DNA of 33,950 nt from Parcubacteria group bacterium. Its GTDB lineage: Bacteria; Patescibacteriota; Minisyncoccia; Phycocordibacterales; Zambryskibacteraceae. Shown here piece by piece: positions 4,885-11,666 of this stretch. Made by a program: the position numbers and the translations under genes. The notes beneath the pieces were generated by a model, which saw only the letters and a program-made list of their open reading frames with translations, did not search any database and was not told the origin of the DNA. Position 1 is the first letter of the stretch, and each line of letters starts with the position of its first letter. The stretch lies in NCBI GenBank assembly GCA_028286565.1, contig JAQBRH010000004.1:1-33950 (forward strand). The letters run 5' to 3'.

Positions 4885-6243
4885 CGGGTCGATCATGGTG
4901 GTTTGGATGGTCGCCGCCTTGGCCATGACCTGGTTGCCATAGGCGGATCCCGGGCCCGCTGCGCAGGATTTGCCCGAATAATACTTGCAGGCGGCGTTTC
5001 GCTCGGCCTCGAAGGTGCCTACCGCCGCACCGTTCCCCTTGAGAAGGATCGCAAGGGCCATGATGGCGTCCTGGGGGTTCCATGGATCAGCGGGATTGTG
5101 GCCCGTTAGGGATGCGACCTGCCCGGCTATGATGTTCCACGTCGAAGGGATGAACTGCGCCGGACCCATCGCCCCTCCGTATCCGATCGAGAGAGGGCAG
5201 GACACCTTGGTGGTGAGAGGATCTCGCCCGACGGCAGGAAGGATGGTCTGCAGGAGAGGAAGGTCGCGGGTCGGATGAATGCCGTTCGCGAAGACCTTGC
5301 CGCTATTCACGCTCTTGGTTTCCCCGGTCAGGAGGTTCGTGATCACGCATGAACCGACGTTCGCGCCGAGATTCGATTCTTGGGTGAGAATGCCGAGAAT
5401 AAGGGCCGGGCGGACACCGGTCTTTGCACTCGCATTGTTCGCATACTGGAGAGCGGTCCCGAAGGGAATGGCGCCCGTGTCGCGGAGATTAAAGAGCACG
5501 GCGCGGATCTGGGCGGCTTTGGCCTGGCGATCGGCGAGGACTTGCGAGTACGATTTCTCCTTATTTTTGCTTTCGGCGAGAAGATCCTTCTTTTGGGCTT
5601 GGCTTACTTCGACTTCTTTCTTAGCCTGTTCGATGAGCGCCTTGGCTGCAGAGGCGGCTTCTTTTTGCTTGGCCAATTCGGCCTTTTGAGCCTCTGTCTC
5701 GGCTTTGTTCCCGCGGAGCAAGGCAAAAACGTCTTGAAGGGATCGCTCGGTCGATGAATAGGTGTCGACGTCCACGAAGAAGCTCGAGAGATCCTCATTC
5801 GAGAGCATCGCCTCGGTTAACGTATATGAATCTATCTCGTTCGTCTTCCTAAGAAGTTCGGCGAGCGAATTCCTCCCGTCTTCGATCTTCCCGTCGAGTA
5901 CGTTTATCTCTGCCTGCTTATCGGTGATATTTTTGCCGAGGCTTGCTATGGCGATGCTTTTGGCCTTGATGCTTGCCTGAGCGGCGTTGATCTTTGCCGT
6001 GAGGGTTGCCACGTCGCGGGCATATGAGGCGCTGTCCTGCTTTGTATTATTTAAAACGGTCGTCCACTTGGCGATCTCGGCGTTACAGGCTTCGAGGTCG
6101 GCTCGAAGCTGATCCTGGCTTTTGCCCGTGGTGTCGGTCGTACACGCATCCGCCGCCAGCGCCGGGAAGGGCGCGAAAGATCCGAGCCCCAGAGAGAGCG
6201 CGATGATTATGGCGAATATTCGTGTTCTAAAAGACCTATTCAT
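4870..6243 (-). CDS. Secreted coiled-coil lytic transglycosylase-like protein
   Basis: The 457-residue protein begins with a signal peptide (hydrophobic core at residues 9-25, probable cleavage after PALA at 30). A long Ala/Lys/Glu/Gln-rich coiled coil spans about residues 40-250, of the type seen in EnvC-like peptidoglycan hydrolase regulators. The C-terminal 190 residues resemble lytic transglycosylases of the SLT/MltB fold: ALILGILTQESNLG supplies the candidate catalytic Glu at 289, followed by YGGAMGPAQFIPSTW. It would act on envelope peptidoglycan, perhaps in division or wall remodelling. Several cysteines (residues 34, 53 and in the C-terminal domain) may form disulfides. The start at 6243 is 20 bases after the rplY stop and is the Met that places the signal peptide at the N-terminus. 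Confidence 0.8.
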   Translation of the reverse strand: MNRSFRTRIFAIIIALSLGLGSFAPFPALAADACTTDTTGKSQDQLRADLEACNAEIAKWTTVLNNTKQDSASYARDVATLTAKINAAQASIKAKSIAIASLGKNITDKQAEINVLDGKIEDGRNSLAELLRKTNEIDSYTLTEAMLSNEDLSSFFVDVDTYSSTERSLQDVFALLRGNKAETEAQKAELAKQKEAASAAKALIEQAKKEVEVSQAQKKDLLAESKNKEKSYSQVLADRQAKAAQIRAVLFNLRDTGAIPFGTALQYANNASAKTGVRPALILGILTQESNLGANVGSCVITNLLTGETKSVNSGKVFANGIHPTRDLPLLQTILPAVGRDPLTTKVSCPLSIGYGGAMGPAQFIPSTWNIIAGQVASLTGHNPADPWNPQDAIMALAILLKGNGAAVGTFEAERNAACKYYSGKSCAAGPGSAYGNQVMAKAATIQTTMIDPLQGI

Positions 6244-6262
6244 ATGTAATAGAAGAAAGGGC

Positions 6263-6916
6263 TTATTCAGCCTTTGCTTCACCCTCAGAGGCAGCGGCCT
6301 CTTCATCTTTGCCCTTCTTCTCTACTTCGATAGCAGAGAGGTCCACAGGTGCGACCTCTTCCTCCTTCTCTTCTCGAGGAGCGGATACGAGAGCGATCAC
6401 TTCGTCTTCTGGCACCTTGAGGAGAACGCCGGCCGGAAGTTTCAGGTCTTTGGCGAGGATCTGGCTTTCAAAGCTCGACAACGAGGAGATATCGACGACG
6501 ATGTTGTGGGGGAGGTCCTTCGGCATAGCTTCGATCTTCAAGGCGTGGACAACCTTCACGAGCGTACCGCCGAGATCCTTGATAGCAGGGGAAACACCTT
6601 CGAATTCGAGAGGAATTTCAACTTCCACTTTGTGGCCCTTTTCGAAGACATAGAAGTCTGCGTGGCGAGGAACTCCCGAGACGGGGTCAAAATCGATCTC
6701 ATGGATGAGACTTTCAACGGCTCCGGACGGAGTTTGGAGGCTGATCACGCTTGATTCTCCGGCTTCTTTCCAGACCTTCATAAAATCCACCATGGAAATA
6801 GAAATGGGGGTTGAAGGTTCCTTTTTGCCGTAGAATACGGCCGGGAGCTTCCCGGCTTTGCGTAGATCGGCGAGTTTGGCGCTTGTGTCGCGCGGTTCGG
6901 CCTTTAAATTTGTCAT
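6263..6916 (-). CDS. rplY: 50S ribosomal protein L25 (long CTC-type)
   Basis: This is the general-stress-type L25, which binds 5S rRNA. The N-terminal L25 domain (residues 1-90, with LRKAGKLPAVFYGKKE) is followed by the TL5/CTC beta domain. The acidic-basic tail of about 35 residues (rich in Glu, Ala and Lys) is typical of long forms. Length is 217 residues. The -10 box TAAAAT lies exactly six bases before the ATG with a good -35, so the mRNA is probably leaderless. The transglycosylase-like gene follows 20 bases downstream and is probably co-transcribed. Confidence 0.93.
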   Translation of the reverse strand: MTNLKAEPRDTSAKLADLRKAGKLPAVFYGKKEPSTPISISMVDFMKVWKEAGESSVISLQTPSGAVESLIHEIDFDPVSGVPRHADFYVFEKGHKVEVEIPLEFEGVSPAIKDLGGTLVKVVHALKIEAMPKDLPHNIVVDISSLSSFESQILAKDLKLPAGVLLKVPEDEVIALVSAPREEKEEEVAPVDLSAIEVEKKGKDEEAAASEGEAKAE

Positions 6917-6922
6917 TTCCCT

Positions 6923-6950
6923 ATTTTACATGAGCGAGGACTAAAATCAA
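6923..6950 (-). promoter_or_regulatory. rplY promoter (leaderless)
   Basis: On the minus strand, TTGATT (6945-6950), a 16-bp spacer and TAAAAT (6923-6928) precede the rplY ATG by six bases. Transcription is predicted to start at the start codon. Confidence 0.6.
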
Positions 6951-6969
6951 CCCCGCCCCGGCCTGGGGT
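6949..6969 (-). terminator. Weak terminator after FAD oxidase
   Basis: GC-rich inverted sequences (ACCCC and GGGGT, or CCCC-AGGCC-GGGG) follow the oxidase stop codon and are followed by TTGATTTT on the minus strand. The stem is short and overlaps the rplY -35 box, so this is a tentative call. Confidence 0.3.
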
Positions 6970-6972
6970 GGC

Positions 6973-8604
6973 TTATTCTATGGCTATATGAGACTCCATG
7001 TATTCAAGGCTGCCGTTCACCTTTTTGCCCGGGTTGAAGATGTTCGACGGATCAAAGATCTCCTTGGTTCGCTTGAAAAGCTCGAGGATCTCTTTTGAAT
7101 ACATTTTGCCGAGGTATGGGGTGCGGACGATGCCGTCGTTGTGCTCTCCGGTGATGGAACCGTGATACTCTCCGACGAGGTTGTATACTTTTTCTCCGAC
7201 TTCCTTGATCACTTGGATGTTTGCCTTATCTTTCATATTCATAAGCGGGATGATGTGGAAGTTGCCGTTCCCCGCATGACCGGCGATGGTGTACACGAGC
7301 TTGTAGTCGTCCAATATCTTTCGCATCTTCGGCAAGAACTCGGGCATGTATTTCGGCTCGACCACCACGTCGTCGATGAACGGCGCGGTTCGCGATCCTC
7401 GGACATGTTTTCGGAGAAGATTAAAGCTCTCTCGGCGGATGGTCCAATATTTGTTCGATTCTTCTTCGCTTTTGGTCTCTCGCATCACGAATCCGAAGTG
7501 CGCGATCTTCTTTTCGAGGGTTTTCATCTTTATTTCTATCTCCTCATCGGTCTTTCCTGCGTATTCGACGAGGACGATGAGCTTGGGGATCCCGCCCCGG
7601 AGCATCATGAACGCCTCGGGGATAAAGGAGAAAAAGAGCTTGAAGAAGGATTTTGCCTTCATAGAGCGGAGCATTTCCGGGAAGAACCTGAAGGCGAGCT
7701 TCATGGTCGCATCATCATAGGTCTCGACCGACTCCGGATTCGTCGGGAGTATCTCGTTCACGAGATCCGCGAGGTGCGAGAGATCGCGCATGAAGACGAC
7801 GAACAGCCTCGACTTGGGTTCTACGGGCACGAGGCGGATCTTTGCCTCCGTCACGAGGGCGAGCGTCCCTTGAGAGCCGACGAGGAGGCGGTTAAGGTCG
7901 AACATGTCGTCTTGCCACACATTCCAGAGATAGTACCCGGCCGAGTTCTTTGAAACCGTCGGACGAGCCGATTCGATGAGCGCATTGTGCGCCCTGATAA
8001 GGTTCGCGATGTCTTTGTAGACGCCTCCTTCGAAAGTTTTCTCGGCCATCTTGGCCTCAAGTTCATTTCTGGTCAGCGGGCGAACAACGTACTCTTTGCC
8101 GTCCGCAAAAATAGCCTTGGTCTCGAGAACAAAGTTTTCCATCTTGCCGTAGCGGAGGGTCTTCTCGCCGGCGCTATTGTTCCCTATCATCCCGCCCAAT
8201 GCGTTCAAGTTCTTCGAGGCCGTATAACAAGGCAAAATAAGGCCTTTTTCGAGGGTTTTCGGCTCAAAGTCCCTATAAAAGACTCCGGGTTGTACAACTG
8301 TCCCTTCAGCCTTCACTTCCCCCACATGATTCATATGCTGCATGACATCCATGATGATGGATTCGTTGAGTGACCCGCCGGACATGCAGGACCCCGCTGC
8401 TCGGATGGTGAGCGAGAGCGTCGGATCGTTCTTCTTGTTCTCTTCCACCCAGGCTACGAGCTTTTGGATATCTTCTGAGTCCATCGGATACACCACGAGC
8501 TTCGGCTTCACTTCAAAGAGCGAAGCGTCGTGGCTATACGTGCGCAAGGTCGACTCGTCGTCGGATACTTCACCCTTAAAAAACTTCTTGATCTCTTCCT
8601 TCAT
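6973..8604 (-). CDS. FAD-linked oxidase (glycolate/D-lactate dehydrogenase type)
   Basis: This 543-residue flavoprotein belongs to the FAD-binding_4 plus FAD-oxidase_C family (GlcD, D-lactate dehydrogenase and relatives). The N-terminal half has the PCMH-type FAD signatures: RAAGSCMSGGSLNES near residue 70, and LGGMIGNNSAGEKTLRYGK followed by LVGSQGTLALVTEA. The C-terminal half has HAGNGNFHIIP and GEHNDGIVRTPYLG, and ends with the typical IFDPSNIFNPGKK. It would oxidise a 2-hydroxy acid. The substrate and electron acceptor are not evident. The start codon overlaps the aldolase stop (TAATG), so the two are translationally coupled. A membrane-association motif is not obvious. Confidence 0.85.
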   Translation of the reverse strand: MKEEIKKFFKGEVSDDESTLRTYSHDASLFEVKPKLVVYPMDSEDIQKLVAWVEENKKNDPTLSLTIRAAGSCMSGGSLNESIIMDVMQHMNHVGEVKAEGTVVQPGVFYRDFEPKTLEKGLILPCYTASKNLNALGGMIGNNSAGEKTLRYGKMENFVLETKAIFADGKEYVVRPLTRNELEAKMAEKTFEGGVYKDIANLIRAHNALIESARPTVSKNSAGYYLWNVWQDDMFDLNRLLVGSQGTLALVTEAKIRLVPVEPKSRLFVVFMRDLSHLADLVNEILPTNPESVETYDDATMKLAFRFFPEMLRSMKAKSFFKLFFSFIPEAFMMLRGGIPKLIVLVEYAGKTDEEIEIKMKTLEKKIAHFGFVMRETKSEEESNKYWTIRRESFNLLRKHVRGSRTAPFIDDVVVEPKYMPEFLPKMRKILDDYKLVYTIAGHAGNGNFHIIPLMNMKDKANIQVIKEVGEKVYNLVGEYHGSITGEHNDGIVRTPYLGKMYSKEILELFKRTKEIFDPSNIFNPGKKVNGSLEYMESHIAIE

Positions 8605-9455
8605 TAGACAAGTCGATTAAATACTCTGAGTTTCTGAGTAACAAGCTTCTTCATCTCCTCTACGCCTTCGGCCATGAATTTGTATGGAGCGAGTTCGTCC
8701 GTGCTCATGCCTTTCTCTATGCCGTGCTTGTAGGCGGCGCGGAGCTCGGTGTTGATGTGGACCACGCTGATCCCCGCTTCGATCGCTTCGCCGACCTCTT
8801 CGTCGGTGTTCCCTGAAGCGCCGTGGAGGACGAGGGGTACGCTGACTAGAGCGGCGATGTCTTTCACTCTCTGGATATTCAGCTTCGGCTCACCGCTCTT
8901 GATGAGGCCGTGGATATTGCCGACCGAGGGAGCGAACATGTCGACGCAGGTCTCATCGACGAACATCTTCGCGTCTTCGGGCTTGGTCTGCGTCTCTTCG
9001 GATATGCCTTCGGGGATCTCATCGCGAAGCTGGGAACCTGTGCCTATAAATCCGAGCTCTCCTTCGACGAGCATGTTCGGGTGATGTTCTTTCGCATAGT
9101 TGACTACTTCCTTGGTCATCATGACGTTCTCGACGAACGGCTTCTCGGCACCGTCGATAATGACCGCATCAAAATGATTGTCGACCGCTTCCTTGGACGC
9201 TTCGACCGAATAGGTGTGATCCGCGTTCAAAAATACCGCCTCGCCTCTCTCCTGGGCGACGGTGACGAGCGCTCGGATCTCCGCCACACCAAGGAACGAT
9301 CGCTCTTTCTCCGACACTCCGACGATGACAGGGACGCCGAGTTCCTTGGCTGCCTGGATGACCGCATTGTAGCCTTCCGAATCCGAGACATTAAAGTGGC
9401 CGATGGCGATCTTTTTCTCCTTCGCTTCGAGGATATATTCTTTAAGTGTTTTCAT
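8604..9455 (-). CDS. fba: Class II fructose-bisphosphate aldolase
   Basis: This is a class II (zinc-dependent) aldolase, reversibly joining dihydroxyacetone phosphate to an aldehyde, most likely glyceraldehyde 3-phosphate. Asp79 and His80 (LNADHTYS), Glu131/Glu133 (VEGELG), His182 (GNIHG) and His211 (LHGASG) match the catalytic and zinc-binding positions. VHINTELRAA corresponds to the substrate-binding NIDTDLR-type segment. Length is 283 residues. TATACT lies exactly six bases before the ATG, and there is no Shine-Dalgarno, so the mRNA is predicted to be leaderless. It is the first gene of a coupled pair with the FAD oxidase. Tagatose-type specificity cannot be excluded. Confidence 0.9.
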   Translation of the reverse strand: MKTLKEYILEAKEKKIAIGHFNVSDSEGYNAVIQAAKELGVPVIVGVSEKERSFLGVAEIRALVTVAQERGEAVFLNADHTYSVEASKEAVDNHFDAVIIDGAEKPFVENVMMTKEVVNYAKEHHPNMLVEGELGFIGTGSQLRDEIPEGISEETQTKPEDAKMFVDETCVDMFAPSVGNIHGLIKSGEPKLNIQRVKDIAALVSVPLVLHGASGNTDEEVGEAIEAGISVVHINTELRAAYKHGIEKGMSTDELAPYKFMAEGVEEMKKLVTQKLRVFNRLV

Positions 9456-9461
9456 CAGTTT

Positions 9462-9467
9462 AGTATA
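9462..9467 (-). promoter_or_regulatory. -10 box for fba (leaderless)
   Basis: TATACT on the minus strand lies exactly six bases upstream of the fba ATG. No good -35 is visible. Transcription is predicted to start at or next to the ATG. Confidence 0.5.
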
Positions 9468-9492
9468 ACAAACTCTTCAAGAGACCGAGAAT

Positions 9493-9517
9493 AATAAAAA
9501 GCCCCTCATTATGGGGC
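9493..9517 (-). terminator. Terminator of orphan gene 9527-10063
   Basis: A GCCCC/GGGGC hairpin (9501-9517, seven-base loop) is followed on the minus strand by TTTTTATT. It begins ten bases after the stop codon. This is a standard Rho-independent terminator. Confidence 0.85.
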
Positions 9518-9526
9518 ATTGGATAC

Positions 9527-10063
9527 TTAGCTGGAGGGTCCCGTAGTGGGCATCAGTTTCAGGAGCTTGGAATGTGGAGCGCTGCGCCTGATGATCGACC
9601 CGGCCAAAAGATTGAAGTGGGCTTCCGCTTCCTCCAAGGATGCGCGAAGCTTTGGAGCCGGACTCTCGCCGATGTGGATGGCGAGCCTCCCCAGACGTTC
9701 TGCGACTACGAAGGCCTTGCGCAGAGTCCAGTAATCGTTGCCCACTCCTCCCTCTCCCGAACTTAAGAGGAACTGGTATTCGGACATCCATGCTTCCCGA
9801 ATGACCGGCAAAATCTCGTGTTCAGCGTTGAACTCGAGAAAATGTGCCAATTGGATACGATCTCGGTCGAGGAGCGAAGGCCAGTTGGAGAGGAAGAGCG
9901 GACCGCTTCCGTCCGGCCATACATACGCTTCGAGCAAAACCCTGAATGACCTTTGCAGAGACGGGATGAACCTGGGACCTTCTGATTCGGTGTGCTTCCA
10001 GCCCTCGTCGCCGCACAGAAAAGTACCACTGGATGGGAACTTCACAATTTGACCGATAATCAT
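9527..10063 (-). CDS. Orphan protein, 178 aa
   Basis: The family is not recognised. The start at 10063 (MIIGQIVKFPSSGTF) is fixed by GAGGAA a few bases upstream. A longer frame to 10264 would run back through the neighbouring terminator and gene and is rejected. The product is soluble, rich in Leu, Glu and Arg, with Trp and aromatic residues in the middle (LSNWPSLLDRDRIQLAHFLEF). The second half looks helical. It has its own promoter (10104-10132), Shine-Dalgarno and terminator (9493-9517). The promoter is a near-duplicate of that of the next orphan upstream. No signal peptide or membrane segment is present. No function is proposed. Confidence 0.75.
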   Translation of the reverse strand: MIIGQIVKFPSSGTFLCGDEGWKHTESEGPRFIPSLQRSFRVLLEAYVWPDGSGPLFLSNWPSLLDRDRIQLAHFLEFNAEHEILPVIREAWMSEYQFLLSSGEGGVGNDYWTLRKAFVVAERLGRLAIHIGESPAPKLRASLEEAEAHFNLLAGSIIRRSAPHSKLLKLMPTTGPSS

Positions 10064-10103
10064 TGTCTTCCTCGGAATGAGACGTGACCTGCTTCTAAAC
10101 ACG

Positions 10104-10132
10104 ACTATACTCCGGTGCATGAGATTTGCAAA
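10104..10132 (-). promoter_or_regulatory. Promoter of orphan 9527-10063
   Basis: On the minus strand, TTTGCA (10127-10132), a 17-bp spacer and TATAGT (10104-10109). The block 10107-10135 matches 10637-10665 at 23 of 29 positions, including TTGTTTGCAAA and CGGAGTAT, so the two orphan promoters are duplicates. Confidence 0.7.
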
Positions 10133-10133
10133 C

Positions 10134-10160
10134 AAAAAAACCGCCCGAATATGGGCGGTT
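10134..10160 (-). terminator. Terminator of orphan gene 10159-10605
   Basis: A perfect stem AACCGCCC/GGGCGGTT (10139-10160) with a six-base loop overlaps the gene's stop codon. On the minus strand the last bases of the stem run into seven Ts. This is a strong Rho-independent terminator. Confidence 0.9.
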
Positions 10161-10605
10161 ATACCAGGGCCTCTTTCTCGAGGAGACGAGCCTGGAGGGC
10201 TCGGAGGCCCGAACGAATCGCTTCCGCCAGCACCGGGTATCGATGGGGTTCGCATTGGCGCCATAACTCCTTTTCGAGCGCGTCGATGCTTTTTTCGAGA
10301 TACCCGATGTAGGACCCTGCGAGAATATTGTCGGCGGTATGTTCCAGAGCCATCCTCACCCGGCTGTGAACCATAGCGGCCGTCGCCGGCTCATCATCCC
10401 CCGCGAAGTCTGCAAGCGTCACCCTGTCTCGGGTGAATGCTTCCGGCATCTCCCGCAGGGTCATTGCCCCTGCAAACCTGGTCTCATACGCATCAATGAG
10501 AGACCGATAGGCCGGGTTCTCGCTGTACCTGCTCTGCTTAACGGATCTCCAAGCACCCGGCGTCCCCTGAATGTTTCCGGTACTGAGAATAATCGTAAAG
10601 GGCAT
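10159..10605 (-). CDS. Orphan protein, 148 aa
   Basis: The family is not recognised. The ATG at 10605 follows GAGGTGG at a good distance; a GTG one codon earlier is less likely. The N-terminus MPFTIILSTGNIQGTPG is followed by an Arg/Glu-rich, probably helical body, ending in LRALQARLLEKEALV. There is no signal peptide or membrane segment. It has its own promoter (10634-10662) and a terminator that overlaps the stop codon. Sequence similarity to the neighbouring 178-residue orphan is not obvious even though the promoters are duplicates. The gene is divergent from the PfkB kinase. Confidence 0.75.
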   Translation of the reverse strand: MPFTIILSTGNIQGTPGAWRSVKQSRYSENPAYRSLIDAYETRFAGAMTLREMPEAFTRDRVTLADFAGDDEPATAAMVHSRVRMALEHTADNILAGSYIGYLEKSIDALEKELWRQCEPHRYPVLAEAIRSGLRALQARLLEKEALV

Positions 10606-10633
10606 CACCCACCTCGGTTAAGGTCCTCGACTG

Positions 10634-10662
10634 AATATACTCCGTGGTACAATATTTGCAAA
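10634..10662 (-). promoter_or_regulatory. Promoter of orphan 10159-10605, overlapping a divergent promoter
   Basis: On the minus strand, TTTGCA (10657-10662), a 17-bp spacer and TATATT (10634-10639). The spacer contains TACAAT (10648-10653) on the plus strand, which is the likely -10 box of the divergent PfkB kinase, 11 bases before its ATG. The two polymerases could not occupy this site together. Confidence 0.65.
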
Positions 10663-10664
10663 CA

Positions 10665-11666
10665 ATGAAAGAACACCAATTTATCGCGATCGGGGACACG
10701 GTTATCGACGAATTTATACGATTGGATGAATCATCGCGGGCGACCCTCTCGGGCGAGCCGGACACCAAGGACTACAAGCTCTGTATCCCCTTCGCGGACA
10801 AGATCCCGTATACAGAAGCATACTTCTTGCCGGCTGTAGGTAACGCCGCGAACGGCGCCGTCGCGGCCGCCCGCCTCGGATTGGAGACCGCTCTCGTCAC
10901 TAACCTCGGAGACGATGCGAACGGGCGAGAATGCCTCGCGGCCCTCGAAGCGAACAAGGTCGACGTCGACTTCGTCAAAACCCACAAAGACAAGAAAACG
11001 AACTACCACTACGCCTTGTGGTACGGCGACGACCGCACCATCCTCATCAAGCATGAGAACTATGAATATTCCCTCCCGGACATCAAAACCCCAAAATGGC
11101 TCTACTTTAGCTCGGTGAACCAGACCGCCTACCCCTTTCATAATGTTGTCGCCGACTATCTTGAAACTCATCCGGAGATCCGCCTCGCTTTTCAACCGGG
11201 CAAATGGGAGATCAAACTCGGCAAGGAGAAACTTTCTCGCCTCTATGACAAAGCCGACATCTTTTTCTGCAATGTCGAAGAAGCCGGAGCCATCCTCGGA
11301 GTAGAGACGCTCGGCGTCAAAGAGCTTTTGAGGAGATTATGGGAAGTCGGACCAAAGATCGTCGTTATCACCGACGGATCTCGCGGCGCGCACGCCTACA
11401 ACGGGACTACCATGTGGACCGTTCCCGTTTATCCTGATATCGCCCCGCCAGTCGAACGCACCGGCGCGGGAGACGCCTTCGCCTCGACCACTGTTGTCGC
11501 GCTCTCTATGGGTAAAGACCTCCCCACCGCTCTCACATGGGGCGCAGTGAACTCCATGTCCGTTGTTCAGCACGTCGGCGCACAACAAGGGCTCCTTTCA
11601 AAAGAAAAAATCGAAGAGTACCTTGCTAAGGCACCCTCCGATTTTAAACCTACCGAATTAGATTAG
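10665..11666 (+). CDS. PfkB-family carbohydrate kinase
   Basis: This 333-residue ribokinase/PfkB-family kinase would phosphorylate a sugar, nucleoside or sugar phosphate with ATP. The N-terminal motif is present as FLPAVGNAANGAVAAARLG (residues 54-72). The C-terminal signature ERTGAGDAFAS (264-274) contains the anion-hole GAGD with the catalytic Asp270. ITDGSRGAHAY is the usual ATP-binding strand. The start at 10665 has no Shine-Dalgarno, and a TACAAT box lies 11 bases upstream, so the leader is at most a few bases. The substrate is uncertain: adenosine, ribose or fructose 6-phosphate are possible. No PfkA is seen in the window. The 3' end overlaps the convergent surface-protein gene by four bases. 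Confidence 0.88.
   Translation: MKEHQFIAIGDTVIDEFIRLDESSRATLSGEPDTKDYKLCIPFADKIPYTEAYFLPAVGNAANGAVAAARLGLETALVTNLGDDANGRECLAALEANKVDVDFVKTHKDKKTNYHYALWYGDDRTILIKHENYEYSLPDIKTPKWLYFSSVNQTAYPFHNVVADYLETHPEIRLAFQPGKWEIKLGKEKLSRLYDKADIFFCNVEEAGAILGVETLGVKELLRRLWEVGPKIVVITDGSRGAHAYNGTTMWTVPVYPDIAPPVERTGAGDAFASTTVVALSMGKDLPTALTWGAVNSMSVVQHVGAQQGLLSKEKIEEYLAKAPSDFKPTELD

Noticed and set aside
9540-10270. Longer N-terminal extension (to 10264) of the 178-residue orphan
   Set aside because: The extension would run back through the promoter and terminator of the neighbour. The Met at 10063 has a good Shine-Dalgarno.
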